A stretch of DNA of 64,000 nucleotides. Origin: JAWKIW01 sp046331175 (GTDB lineage Bacteria > Actinomycetota > Acidimicrobiia > Acidimicrobiales > Acidimicrobilacustridaceae). The translations under genes and the position numbers were made by a program. Below, in pieces: positions 25,522 to 35,536 of the stretch (within the stretch, counting starts at the first letter, position 1; each line of letters opens with the position of its first letter). The notes beneath the pieces were generated by a model. It was given only the letters and a program-made list of their open reading frames with translations. It was not told the origin of the DNA and searched no databases. The stretch is taken from the NCBI GenBank assembly GCA_046331175.1, contig JAXLRI010000003.1, forward strand, positions 434,001-498,000, read 5' to 3'.

Positions 25522-26357
25522 CCCGACGGCGCCTCGACGTCGAGCTGGTCCGCCGCGGGCTGGCCCCCTCGCGCGAGCAGGCCCACGCCGCCATCGAGGC
25601 GGGCCGGGTGCTGGTGGGCGGGGCGCCCGCGACCAAGGCGGCCAGGCTGGTCGACGCCGGCGAGCCCATCCGGCTCGTGGGTGACGGTCCCCGGTTCGTG
25701 AGCCGTGGCGGCGACAAGCTCGAGGCGGCGCTGGCCCGGTTCGCCGTCGACGTCTCCGGGGCGCAGGTGCTCGATGCCGGCGCCTCCACCGGGGGCTTCA
25801 CCGACTGCGTGCTGCAGCGGGGTGCCGCCGGCGTCGTCGCCCTCGACGTCGGGTACGGGCAGCTGCACGAGCGGCTGCGCTCCGACGATCGCGTGCACGT
25901 CGTCGAGCGCACGAACCTGCGCCACGCCGACCTCGGGTCCCTGGGCGCGCCGTTCGACGCGGTGGTGGCCGATCTGTCGTTCATCTCCCTCACCAAGGTG
26001 GCCGCCGAGCTCGTGGGCGCGTGCCGCGCGGACGGCGCGCTGGTCCTGCTCGTCAAGCCGCAGTTCGAGGCGGGCCGGCGCGAGGTCGATCGCGGCCGGG
26101 GCGTCATCACCGACCCGGTGGTGTGGACCGCCGCCCTGGTCGACGTGATGGTCGCGCTCACCGCGGCCGGAGCGACCATCATGGGCGCCATGCCCTCTCC
26201 GCTGACCGGTGCCGACGGCAACGTCGAGTTCCTCGTCTGGGCTCGCCGCAACGGGGCGGGCCGGCCCGCACCCGAGGCGCGCACGTCGTCGGTCGGGGGC
26301 ATCGCCGCCGCGGCGGTGGCGGAGGTGCCGCCGGCGACCGACGGGAGCGAGCGGTGA
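25518..26357 (+). CDS. tlyA: TlyA-family rRNA methyltransferase, CTG start
   Basis: Predicted 2'-O-methyltransferase of 16S/23S rRNA, 279 residues. The N-terminal S4 domain reads TRRRLDVELVRRGLAPSREQ with no ATG, GTG or TTG before GTG 25608, which would delete the whole S4 domain. CTG 25518, overlapping the previous stop as CTGA, restores the normal length. The methyltransferase domain shows SRGGDKLEAAL, LDAGASTGGFTDCVLQRGA (SAM site), VADLSFISL and VKPQFEAGR, with the K-D-K-E set. NadK follows with a 4-base overlap. Confidence 0.88.
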   Translation: MTRRRLDVELVRRGLAPSREQAHAAIEAGRVLVGGAPATKAARLVDAGEPIRLVGDGPRFVSRGGDKLEAALARFAVDVSGAQVLDAGASTGGFTDCVLQRGAAGVVALDVGYGQLHERLRSDDRVHVVERTNLRHADLGSLGAPFDAVVADLSFISLTKVAAELVGACRADGALVLLVKPQFEAGRREVDRGRGVITDPVVWTAALVDVMVALTAAGATIMGAMPSPLTGADGNVEFLVWARRNGAGRPAPEARTSSVGGIAAAAVAEVPPATDGSER

Positions 26358-27199
26358 GCACCGTCGGCATCGTCGTCAACCCCGAGCGCCCCAACGCCGT
26401 GGCCCTGGCCGACGAGACGGCGGCGTGGCTGCGCGACCGGGGCCACGAGGTGCGCGAGGCCCCCGTCGCCCCCGACCCCGCCGATCCGTCGGCCACCGGC
26501 TTCGCCGAGGGCCTCGACGCCGTGCTGAGCCTCGGTGGGGACGGGACGATCCTGCACGCCGTCGCGCTGCTGGCCGGGGCGCCGGTCCCGGTCATCGGGG
26601 TGAACCTCGGCACCCTCGGCTACCTGACCGAGGTCGAGCCGGCCGGTCTGCTCGTCGCCCTCGAGCGGTTCATGGCCGGCGACCACGGCGTCGAGGAGCG
26701 GATGCTGCTGGAGGTGCGGGTCCGGGCCGCCGCCACGGGTCTCGACGGTCGCCGGTGGACCGCCCTCAACGAGGTCGTGCTCGAGCGCTCGCTGGCCGGC
26801 CACGGGGTGCGCCTCGACGTCGCCATCGGCGAGCACGCGTTCACCCCGTACGAGACCGACGGGCTGATCGTGGCCACGCCCACCGGGTCCACCGCCTACT
26901 CGCTGTCCGCCCGCGGGCCGATCGTGGCGCCCACCCACCGGGCGCTGCTCGTCACCCCGGTGGCGCCCCACATGCTCTTCGACCGCTCCCTCGTGCTGGG
27001 GCCCGACACCGAGGTCACGCTCACCGTGTCGGGGCGCCGGCGGGCGTGCCTGGTCGTCGACGGCCGCGAGACGGCCACCCTCGAGGTGGGTGACGCCATC
27101 ACGTGCACGGCGGCCACCGAGGTCGTGCGCCTCGCCACCTTCGCCCCGCGCGACTTCCACCGCATCCTCAAGGCCAAGTTCGGCCTCTCCGACCGGTAG
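26354..27199 (+). CDS. nadK: NAD kinase
   Basis: Makes NADP from NAD and ATP or polyphosphate. GTG 26354 overlaps the tlyA stop; 281 residues. The GGDGT motif appears in LSLGGDGTILHAV (about 58-70), followed by GVNLGTLGYLTEV, ALNEVVLERS and ATPTGSTAYSLSARGPIVAP, all diagnostic. The tlyA-nadK-recN order is conserved in Actinomycetota. Confidence 0.95.
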   Translation: MSTVGIVVNPERPNAVALADETAAWLRDRGHEVREAPVAPDPADPSATGFAEGLDAVLSLGGDGTILHAVALLAGAPVPVIGVNLGTLGYLTEVEPAGLLVALERFMAGDHGVEERMLLEVRVRAAATGLDGRRWTALNEVVLERSLAGHGVRLDVAIGEHAFTPYETDGLIVATPTGSTAYSLSARGPIVAPTHRALLVTPVAPHMLFDRSLVLGPDTEVTLTVSGRRRACLVVDGRETATLEVGDAITCTAATEVVRLATFAPRDFHRILKAKFGLSDR

Positions 27200-28795
27200 G
27201 TGCTGGTGCTCGAGGAGCTCGTCGTCCGCGACCTGGGGGTCATCGAGGAGGTCTCGATCCTGCTCGGCCCCGGCATGACCGCGGTCACCGGCGAGACCGG
27301 CGCCGGCAAGACGCTGGTGGTCGAGGCCATCGAGCTGCTCGTCGGTGGCCGCGCCGATGGGACCATGGTGCGGGCCGGCGCCGACGAGGCCGTGGTCGAG
27401 GGCCGCTTCGCCACCGACGACGGCGGGGAGGTCGTGCTGCGCCGGGCCGTACCCCGCTCGGGCCGGTCGCGCGCCTACGTCGACGGCGCCCTGGCCACGG
27501 TCGCGGGCCTGGCCGAGTGGGGTGGGCGCCTGGTCGACCTCCACGGCCAGCACGACCACCAGTCGCTGCTCGCCACCGCCGTCCAGCGCGATGCGGTCGA
27601 CCGCTACGGCCACGTCGACCTGGCGCCGCTGCGGGCGGCCCGGGCCCGGGTGGCCGAGCTCGACGAGCGGCTGGCCGCGCTCGGCGGTGACGAGCGCGAG
27701 CGGGCCCGCGAGGTCGACCTGCTGCGCTTCCAGGTCGACGAGCTGGCTGCGGCCGGGTTGGTCGACCCCGACGAGGACGTCGTCCTCGAGCGCGAGGAGG
27801 ACCTGCTCGGCGACGCCGCCGCCCACCAGGAGGCCGCCGCCGCCGCCCTCGCCGCGCTCACCACCGACGGCGGCGCCGGCGAGTCGGTGGCCGCAGCCCT
27901 GGGCGCCCTGGGCGATCGGTCGCCGTTCACGGGGGTCGCCGCCCGGCTGGAGGCGGTGGCGGCCGAGGTGGCCGATCTGGCCGCCGAGGTGCGGGCCATC
28001 GGTGAGGCCATCGAGGACGATCCCGCCCGCCTCGACGAGGTGCGGGCCCGTCGGCGCCTGCTCCACGAGCTGCGGCGCAAGTACGGCGAGACCCTGGCCG
28101 AGGTCATCGCCTACCGCGACACCGCCGCCTCTCGACTCGACGAGCTCGAGTCGCGCGACGAGGTGGCGCGGGCCCTCGAGGCGGAGCGGGCCGAGGCGCT
28201 CGATGCGGTGCGCGACGCCGAGGCGGCCGTGGGGGCCGCCCGGCGGGCCACCGCCCCGAAGCTGGCCAAGGCCACGCAGCGCAACCTCACCGAGCTGGCC
28301 ATGGCGAAGGCCCGCCTCACCATCGACGTGGGTGACGATCCCGGCGACGACGTCACCGTGTGCCTCGCCGCGAACCCGGGGTCGCCCCCGCTCCCGCTGG
28401 CCAAGGTGGCGTCGGGCGGCGAGCTGGCCCGCACCATGCTGGCCCTGCGGCTGGTGCTGTCGGAGGCACCGCCCACCCTGGTCTTCGACGAGGTCGACGC
28501 CGGCATCGGCGGCACCGCTGCGGTGGCGGTCGGCCGCTCCCTCGCCGAGCTCGGTGGCCACCACCAGGTGCTGGTGGTGACCCACCTGCCCCAGGTCGCC
28601 GCCCACGCCGACCACCAGGTGGTGGTGGCCAAGCAGTCGGGCCGGGGCCGGACCCGCACCTCGGTCGCCCCGGTCGAGGGCGAGGCCCGCGAGGTCGAGC
28701 TGGCCCGGATGCTGTCGGGTTCGCCCGACAGCGGCACCGCACGCGAGCATGCCCGGGAGCTGCTCGCGTCGGCCGCCGGGGTCCGGCGCCGCTGA
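27200..28795 (+). CDS. recN: DNA repair protein RecN
   Basis: SMC-like ATPase for double-strand break repair, 531 residues. GTG 27200 follows the nadK stop without a gap. N-terminal LEELVVRDLGVIEEVSI and Walker A TGETGAGKT (about 31-39), LHGQHDHQSLL, a long coiled-coil centre (about 150-340), the ABC signature VASGGELARTMLALR, and Walker B LVFDEVDAGIGG then VTHLPQVAAHAD. All RecN parts are intact. Confidence 0.95.
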   Translation: MLVLEELVVRDLGVIEEVSILLGPGMTAVTGETGAGKTLVVEAIELLVGGRADGTMVRAGADEAVVEGRFATDDGGEVVLRRAVPRSGRSRAYVDGALATVAGLAEWGGRLVDLHGQHDHQSLLATAVQRDAVDRYGHVDLAPLRAARARVAELDERLAALGGDERERAREVDLLRFQVDELAAAGLVDPDEDVVLEREEDLLGDAAAHQEAAAAALAALTTDGGAGESVAAALGALGDRSPFTGVAARLEAVAAEVADLAAEVRAIGEAIEDDPARLDEVRARRRLLHELRRKYGETLAEVIAYRDTAASRLDELESRDEVARALEAERAEALDAVRDAEAAVGAARRATAPKLAKATQRNLTELAMAKARLTIDVGDDPGDDVTVCLAANPGSPPLPLAKVASGGELARTMLALRLVLSEAPPTLVFDEVDAGIGGTAAVAVGRSLAELGGHHQVLVVTHLPQVAAHADHQVVVAKQSGRGRTRTSVAPVEGEAREVELARMLSGSPDSGTAREHARELLASAAGVRRR

Positions 28796-28827
28796 GCGGC
28801 CGCCGAGCCGCCGGAACGGGAGCAGCC

Positions 28828-30093
28828 GTGGGGGACCAGCCGAGGGGGGTCGAGGGGACGGTCGTCGCTCGTGGCGACCGCAGGTCCGACGCCGAGCGTC
28901 GCCGTGCCGCACGCGGGGCGGCGGCGATCGTCGGGGTGGCGGACGCCGTGTCGCCCACCGGCGAGCTCCACGGCTCCCTGCGCGCCGTCGAGGCCGGGGT
29001 CATCCACGAGGCGCTGGCCGACGCCGGCCTGAACGTGGCCGACGTCGACGCCGTGTTCGCCTGCACCGGCAACGGCTTCATGCCATCGCTCGAGCTGGCC
29101 GAGTTCCTCGGCATCGTGCCCACGTGGACCGACTCGACCCAGACGGGCGGCTCCAGCTTCGAGGTGATGGTCGAGCACGCCGCCGCCGCCATCGCGCTGG
29201 GCCACGTCGAGGTGGCCCTCATCGTGTACGCCGCGCTGCCGCGCAGCTCGTTCAAGAAGGGCGGCGCCGGCTTCGGTGGTGGAGCGGCCCGCGCCGCCAT
29301 GGCGGGCGCGGTGACGCCGATGATCGAGTGGGAGCTGCCCTACGGCATGCGGTCGCCGATGGGGGCCTACGCCCTGGCCGCCAGTCGGCACATGGCCGAG
29401 TTCGGCACCACCCCCGAGCAGCTGGCCGAGATCGCGGTGAGCACCCGTCGCTGGGCGGCGATGAACCCGCGGGCCCGCCTGCAAGACCTCATCACCGTCG
29501 ACGACGTCCTGGCGTCGCCGTACGAGGCTGCTCCGCTGCACAAGCTCGACTGCTGCCTCGTCACCGACGGCGCCGGTGCGGTGGTGCTCACCTCGACCGA
29601 GCGGGCCCGCGACCTGCGGCGCCCGCCCGCCTTCGTACTGGGCACCGGCAGCGCCCACACCCACTCCATGATCTCCGAGATGCCCGACCTCACCCGCACC
29701 GCCGGCGCCTGGTCGGGGCCGCGGGCCTTCGCCATGGCCGGCCTCGGTCCCGAGGAGGTCGATGTGGCCGAGCTGTACGACTCGTTCACCATCACCGTGC
29801 TGCTCGCGCTCGAGGACCTGGGGTTCTGCGCCAAGGGCGAGGGCGGGGCCTTCGTCGCCGACGGCCGGCTGGGCCCGGGTGGGGCGCTCCCGGCCAACAC
29901 CAACGGGGGCGGCCTCGCCTACACCCACCCCGGGATGTACGGGATGTTCCTGCTCGTCGAGGCGGTCCGGCAGCTGCGCGGCGAGGCGGGCCCGCGCCAG
30001 GTCGACGGCGCCGAGGTGGCCGTGGCCCACGGCTGCGGTGGTGTGCTGTCGTCGACCTCGACGGTGGTCCTGGGCACGGAGGCGACCCTGTGA
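28828..30093 (+). CDS. Thiolase-fold protein (SCP2/Ltp type)
   Basis: 421 residues from GTG 28828 (GGGAG 5 bases upstream). Thiolase-like features: AAIVGVADAVSPTG start, DADAVFACTGNG-like segment, SPMGAYALAASRHMAEFGTT, CLVTDGAGAVVLTS, VDVAELYDSFTITVL, NTNGGGLAYTHPG and AVAHGCGGVLSS. Where degradative thiolases have the nucleophilic cysteine, this one reads TQTGGSSFEVMVEHA, so it may not be a classical thiolase. Pairing with a DUF35 protein, overlapping by 4 bases, resembles Ltp-ChsH2 retro-aldolases of steroid side-chain breakdown; substrate unknown. Confidence 0.82.
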   Translation: MGDQPRGVEGTVVARGDRRSDAERRRAARGAAAIVGVADAVSPTGELHGSLRAVEAGVIHEALADAGLNVADVDAVFACTGNGFMPSLELAEFLGIVPTWTDSTQTGGSSFEVMVEHAAAAIALGHVEVALIVYAALPRSSFKKGGAGFGGGAARAAMAGAVTPMIEWELPYGMRSPMGAYALAASRHMAEFGTTPEQLAEIAVSTRRWAAMNPRARLQDLITVDDVLASPYEAAPLHKLDCCLVTDGAGAVVLTSTERARDLRRPPAFVLGTGSAHTHSMISEMPDLTRTAGAWSGPRAFAMAGLGPEEVDVAELYDSFTITVLLALEDLGFCAKGEGGAFVADGRLGPGGALPANTNGGGLAYTHPGMYGMFLLVEAVRQLRGEAGPRQVDGAEVAVAHGCGGVLSSTSTVVLGTEATL

Positions 30094-30524
30094 GCGACGA
30101 CCGCGAGATCGGTGAGCGGCTCGAGCGACAGCGGTTCGAGCCGCCCGAGTCGGATGCCGGGGCGCCGTTCTGGGCGGCCACCCGCGACCGGCGGCTGGTG
30201 CTGCCGTGGTGCTCGACCTGCGAGGTGCCGCACTGGTACCCGCGCGAGGTGTGCCCGCGCTGCCTCGGCTCGACGATCGAGTGGCGCGAGGCGTCGGGCC
30301 GCGGCACGGTCCACGCCTGCTCGGTGATGCCCAAGCCGGCCATGCCGGTGCTCGCCGATCGCGTGCCGTACGTCGTGGCCCTGGTCGACCTCGACGAGGG
30401 CGTGCGGATGATGACCAACGTGGTCGGGACCGATCCGGCGTCGGTCGAGGTGGGGCAGGCGGTGGTGGCCGACTGGGAGCCGCTGTCCGACGGTCGGCAC
30501 CTCGTGGTGTTCCGGCCCGCCTGA
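30090..30524 (+). CDS. DUF35 OB-fold zinc-ribbon protein
   Basis: 144 residues; GTG 30090 overlaps the thiolase stop (GTGA). An N-terminal helix (FWAATRDRRLVLPWC) leads into a rubredoxin-like ribbon with C-x2-C pairs (WCSTCEVPHWYPREVCPRC), then an OB fold (GRGTVHACSVMPKPAMP, YVVALVDLDEGVRMMTNVVG). DUF35 proteins bind acyl-CoA and partner thiolase-fold enzymes, and the gene order here is the standard pair. Confidence 0.88.
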   Translation: MSDDREIGERLERQRFEPPESDAGAPFWAATRDRRLVLPWCSTCEVPHWYPREVCPRCLGSTIEWREASGRGTVHACSVMPKPAMPVLADRVPYVVALVDLDEGVRMMTNVVGTDPASVEVGQAVVADWEPLSDGRHLVVFRPA

Positions 30525-30875
30525 TCACGACTGCAGGACGAGCCCCACGGCCAGCGACGTCGCGTTGGCGGCCACCGACGTGGCCAGCAGCAGGCCGAAC
30601 GCCCGACCCAGCAGGGCTCGCGCCACACCCGCCTCGGCGACGACGACCACCGCCTCCGCGACCAGCAGCGCGGCTACGGTGCGACCGGCGACGGCATCGG
30701 CGGCGGGCACGAGGACGAACCACAGCACGGGGTGGGAGACCAGGTTGACGAGCACCGCCACGCCGAGCGCACGCGAGACGGCTGCCCCGGTGGCGCGCAC
30801 GGCGAGCGCGGTCCACACCGGCACCTCGACCAGCAGCGTCAGCGCCAGCGCCGCCGGGTACCCGAGGTCAGCCAT
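30525..30875 (-). CDS. Small membrane protein, unknown
   Basis: 116 residues with about four hydrophobic helices: LGYPAALALTLLVEVPVWTALAV, ALGVAVLVNLVSHPVLWFVLVP, TVAALLVAEAVVVVAEAGVA, and AFGLLLATSVAANATSLAVGLVL. The LVEVPVW and N-x2-SHPVLW patterns recur in uncharacterised membrane proteins. Its stop lies directly against the DUF35 stop (convergent), and it diverges from another membrane protein gene only about 13 bp away, suggesting a shared regulatory region or membrane role. Confidence 0.65.
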   Translation of the reverse strand: MADLGYPAALALTLLVEVPVWTALAVRATGAAVSRALGVAVLVNLVSHPVLWFVLVPAADAVAGRTVAALLVAEAVVVVAEAGVARALLGRAFGLLLATSVAANATSLAVGLVLQS

Positions 30876-30888
30876 CGTCGGGTTGGCC

Positions 30889-31923
30889 GTGCTCGTCCTG
30901 CTGGGGGGCGGTGTGGCCTTCGGGGCGCCGCTCGAGGTGGCCGTCACCGGCCTCCTGCTCATCGGCGTCGCCCACCTGGTGCTCGAGGTCCGCTACGTGC
31001 TCGGCCACTACCGCAGCATGCTCCACGGCTGGCTGCTCCTGGTGGCCAACGTCGCCTTGGTCGGCGTCGTCCTCGGCCGGCTGCTCCTTCCCGGCACCGG
31101 TGAGCGCACGTTCGAGGTCCTGGTGGTGTTCGGCCTGCTGGCCGCGGCGGCGGTCGTGCGCCTGGGGACGAGGCCGGTGGCGCTCGTGATGGCGCTGGCC
31201 GTGCTGGTGGTGCTGGCCACGTGGACCGTGGGCCACGCCGAGGGCTGGTTCGTCGCGCAGGCCCACCTGCACAACCTCGTGCCGGCGGTGTTCCTGTGGG
31301 CGTGGTCGGCGGTGGCGCTGCCCGCCGGCCGCCCCCGGTGGATCTTCCGCGCCATCGTCGTCGGGTTCGCGGTGGTGGTGCCCCTCGTGCTGCTCAGCGG
31401 TGCCCTCGACGGGTGGCTGGTCGATCCCGGGCGCGGCCCGCTCGCCGACCTCGCGCGGAAGGGGGGTGTCCTCGGTGGCCTGGTGCCCGCGGGCTCGGCG
31501 CCGTCGCTGGCGCCCCGGCTGCTCGCCCTCTTCGCCTTCGCCCAGGTCGTGCACTACGGGGTGTGGTGCTGGTTCTTCCCCCGCCACGGTGGCCCCGCCG
31601 ATGCCGCCTGGGACGTCTCGCCGACGGGTCGCTGGCTGCGCCGGCCCTGGGTCGTGGCCGGCCTGGTCGTGGTGGGCACGGCGATCGTGGTCGTCCTGGC
31701 GTGGACCGACTACACCCGCGGCCGCACGTTCTACGGCGCGCTCGGCGCCTACCACGCCTTCCTGGAGCTCCCGGTCCTGCTGGCCCTCGTGCTCGGCCTC
31801 CGGCTCGCCGCCGAGCCGGCCACCGGGCCCGCCGACGAGCCGGCCTCGGGGCCTGGGCGCGGCCGATCGCGGCGTACCCGCAGGTCAGCGCCGATGGCGG
31901 GAACCCCGTCGGGGTCGCGCTAG
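30889..31923 (+). CDS. Polytopic membrane protein, unknown
   Basis: About 344 residues from GTG 30889 (TTG 30883 also possible). Eight or nine hydrophobic helices can be counted. Polar marks are LEVRYVLGHYRSMLHGW after the first pair of helices, AQAHLHNLVPAVFLWAW, GRPRWIFRAIVVG, VVHYGVWCWFFPRHGG and TFYGALGAYHAFLELPVL. The histidine-rich loops recall heme or metal-binding membrane proteins, but I recognise no family. The C-terminal tail is basic and its stop TAG forms part of the pyrG -10-like TAGGTT. Confidence 0.65.
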   Translation: MLVLLGGGVAFGAPLEVAVTGLLLIGVAHLVLEVRYVLGHYRSMLHGWLLLVANVALVGVVLGRLLLPGTGERTFEVLVVFGLLAAAAVVRLGTRPVALVMALAVLVVLATWTVGHAEGWFVAQAHLHNLVPAVFLWAWSAVALPAGRPRWIFRAIVVGFAVVVPLVLLSGALDGWLVDPGRGPLADLARKGGVLGGLVPAGSAPSLAPRLLALFAFAQVVHYGVWCWFFPRHGGPADAAWDVSPTGRWLRRPWVVAGLVVVGTAIVVVLAWTDYTRGRTFYGALGAYHAFLELPVLLALVLGLRLAAEPATGPADEPASGPGRGRSRRTRRSAPMAGTPSGSR

Positions 31924-31926
31924 GTT
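31921..31926 (+). promoter_or_regulatory. -10 element for pyrG
   Basis: TAGGTT overlapping the preceding stop codon, 37 bases before GTG 31964. Leaves a short leader containing GGAGG. Confidence 0.45.
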
Positions 31927-31963
31927 GAGATCCCGTCGTGGCTGTCGGGGCATGGAGGACTCG

Positions 31964-33625
<1,662 letters not shown>

Positions 33626-33642
33626 GCGCGGCGGGTCGGGCC

Positions 33643-34185
33643 GTGGCCGGGTTCGCCAAGACGGGGGAGCAGGTGGTCCACGAGGGCCGGGTCGTCTCCC
33701 TCGGCATCGCCGAGTTCACCGGACCCGACGGCACGGCCTTCATCCGCGACGTGGTGCACCACCCCGGGGCCGTGTCGGCGGTGCCGCTGCTCGACGACGG
33801 CACCGTGGTGCTCGTGCGCCAGTACCGAGCGCCCCTCGAGCGCGACCTGCTCGAGATCCCGGCCGGCATCCGCGACGTCGACGGCGAGGACCCCGCCACC
33901 ACCGCCGAGCGCGAGCTGGTCGAGGAGGTCGGGCTGCGGCCCGGGCACCTCGAGCTGCTCTCGGTGTTCCACAACTCGCCGGGCTGCTCCGACGAGGAGG
34001 TGTGGGTGTACCTGGCCACCGACCTGTCGGCGGCGCCCCACGATCCCCAGGGCGTCGAGGAGCAGCACATGGCCATCGAGCACCTGCCCATCGACGAGGC
34101 GCCGGCGCGCATCGCCGCCGGCGACATCACCGACGCCAAGACGATCATCGGGCTCACCCTCACCCTGCGCCGCCTGGGCCGGTGA
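33643..34185 (+). CDS. Nudix hydrolase, ADP-ribose pyrophosphatase-like
   Basis: 180 residues from GTG 33643, 17 bases after pyrG. VVSLGIAEFTGPDG and RDVVHHPGAVSAVPLLDDGTVVLVRQYRAPLERDLLEIPAG are typical of ADP-ribose pyrophosphatases (RQYR...LEIPAG). The Nudix helix reads GIRDVDGEDPATTAERELVEEVG in overlapping parts, with one extra residue before the first glutamate, as in many actinobacterial members. The pyrG-nudix-xerD order is common in Actinomycetota. The stop overlaps xerD. Confidence 0.9.
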   Translation: MAGFAKTGEQVVHEGRVVSLGIAEFTGPDGTAFIRDVVHHPGAVSAVPLLDDGTVVLVRQYRAPLERDLLEIPAGIRDVDGEDPATTAERELVEEVGLRPGHLELLSVFHNSPGCSDEEVWVYLATDLSAAPHDPQGVEEQHMAIEHLPIDEAPARIAAGDITDAKTIIGLTLTLRRLGR

Positions 34186-35177
34186 GCAAGGTCGTGCCCT
34201 CGGCCGACGCCGTCGACGACCTCCCCCTCGACGCCGAGGAGTACCTCGCCTGGCTGGCGTCCGAGCGCGGCCGCGCCCCCAACACGCTGGCTGCCTACCG
34301 GCGCGACCTGCGGGCCTACGTGGCCTGGCTCGGCGACCGGGGCCTCGACCTCGGTGACGTCGGACCCGTCGACCTCGACGCCTACGTCGCCCACCTCCGC
34401 GCCGCCGGGCGGGCACCGTCGTCGGTCAGCCGCGCCCTCGTCGCCGTGCGCTCGCTGCACCGCTTCCTGGCCCTCGAGGGGCGCTCCGAGGCCGACCCGT
34501 CGGCCGAGGTCGAGGTGCCGGGCGTGCCGCGGGGCCTGCCCAAGGCGCTGCGCGAGGACGAGGTGGCCCGGCTGCTCGACCAGGTCGACGGCGACGATCC
34601 CGTGGCCCGCCGCGACCGGGCCGCGCTCGAGGTGCTCTACGGCACCGGCATGCGCATCTCCGAGCTGGTCGGCCTGTCCCTCGGCGACCTCGACCTCGAG
34701 TCGGGGCTGGTGCGGGTGCTCGGCAAGGGGTCCAAGGAGCGGGTGGTGCCCCTCGGCCGGCTCGCCCGCCAGGCGCTGGTCGCGTGGCTCGGTCCCGGTG
34801 GTCGCGACGAGCTGGCGGGTGAGGCGGCCCGCTCGCGCGCCGGGCGCCGGGACGACGCCGACGCCGTGTTCGTCAACCAGCGTGGGGGCCGGTTGTCGCG
34901 GCAGGGGGCGTGGGGGATCGTGCGCCGCCACGCCCTCGAGGTCGGCCTCGCCGATCGGCTCACCCCGCACGTGCTGCGCCACTCGTGTGCCACCCACATG
35001 CTCGACCACGGCGCCGACATCCGGTCGGTCCAGGAGCTGCTCGGGCACGCCTCGATCAGCACGACGCAGGTGTACACGCTCGTGTCGACCGAGCGCCTGT
35101 GGCAGGTCTACGAGGCCGCCCACCCCCGGGCCGGGCGCGGTCGGGGCGCGGCGCCGGCCGCTACGGTGGTCCCATGA
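34182..35177 (+). CDS. xerD: Tyrosine recombinase XerD
   Basis: Resolves chromosome dimers at dif with XerC. GTG 34182 overlaps the Nudix stop; 331 residues, slightly long because of an insertion (GGRDELAGEAARSRAGRRDD) in the catalytic domain. The SAM-like core domain is at about 20-110 (YLAWLASERGRAPNTLAAYRRDL). Catalytic set: R in YGTGMRISEL, K in GKGSKERVVPL, HVLRHSCATH, H in LLGHASISTT and nucleophile Y in QVYT. XerD rather than XerC is chosen by genomic context. Confidence 0.9.
   Translation: MSKVVPSADAVDDLPLDAEEYLAWLASERGRAPNTLAAYRRDLRAYVAWLGDRGLDLGDVGPVDLDAYVAHLRAAGRAPSSVSRALVAVRSLHRFLALEGRSEADPSAEVEVPGVPRGLPKALREDEVARLLDQVDGDDPVARRDRAALEVLYGTGMRISELVGLSLGDLDLESGLVRVLGKGSKERVVPLGRLARQALVAWLGPGGRDELAGEAARSRAGRRDDADAVFVNQRGGRLSRQGAWGIVRRHALEVGLADRLTPHVLRHSCATHMLDHGADIRSVQELLGHASISTTQVYTLVSTERLWQVYEAAHPRAGRGRGAAPAATVVP
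35162..35167 (+). promoter_or_regulatory. -10 element, leaderless type
   Basis: TACGGT, 6 bases before ATG 35174, inside the end of xerD. Confidence 0.55.
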
Positions 35178-35536
35178 GCGATCCCCAGGCGCCCGAACCC
35201 CAGGCGCCGGACCCCGACGAGGTGTTCCGGCGGGCGCGCGCCGCGCTCGAGTCCGAGCACGGGCAGCTCGAGGAGCGCCTCGACGAGCTCGAGCCCGAGA
35301 CCTCCGACCTCGCCTTCGACGAGAACTTCGCCGACTCCGGTCAGGTCGCCGCCGAGCAGGGCGAGCACAAGTCGCTGGCGGCCAGCCTCCGCGAGCAGCT
35401 GGCCGACGTCGAGGTGGCGCTGGCCCGCCTCGACGACGGGACCTACGGCACCTGCCAGGCGTGCGGGGCCCCGATCGCCGACGCCCGGCTCGAGGCCATG
35501 CCGGCGACGCGGTTCTGCATCGACCACGCCGGATGA
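35174..35536 (+). CDS. TraR/DksA-type zinc-finger protein
   Basis: 120 residues. A helical hairpin (EVFRRARAALESEHGQLEERLDELE and LAASLREQLADVEVALARL) precedes the zinc finger GTYGTCQACGAPIADARLEAMPATRFCIDH, read here in two parts (TCQACGAPIADARL, AMPATRFCIDH). The fourth ligand position is histidine or aspartate rather than cysteine. Such proteins enter the RNA polymerase secondary channel; E. coli DksA does so with ppGpp. Whether this one does is unknown. Starts 4 bases inside xerD. Confidence 0.85.
   Translation: MSDPQAPEPQAPDPDEVFRRARAALESEHGQLEERLDELEPETSDLAFDENFADSGQVAAEQGEHKSLAASLREQLADVEVALARLDDGTYGTCQACGAPIADARLEAMPATRFCIDHAG

Noticed and set aside
25202..28912. Minus-strand open frame of over 1200 codons opposite tlyA, nadK and recN
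   Set aside because: All three plus-strand genes are intact family members with coupled starts; the antisense translation has no recognisable domain.
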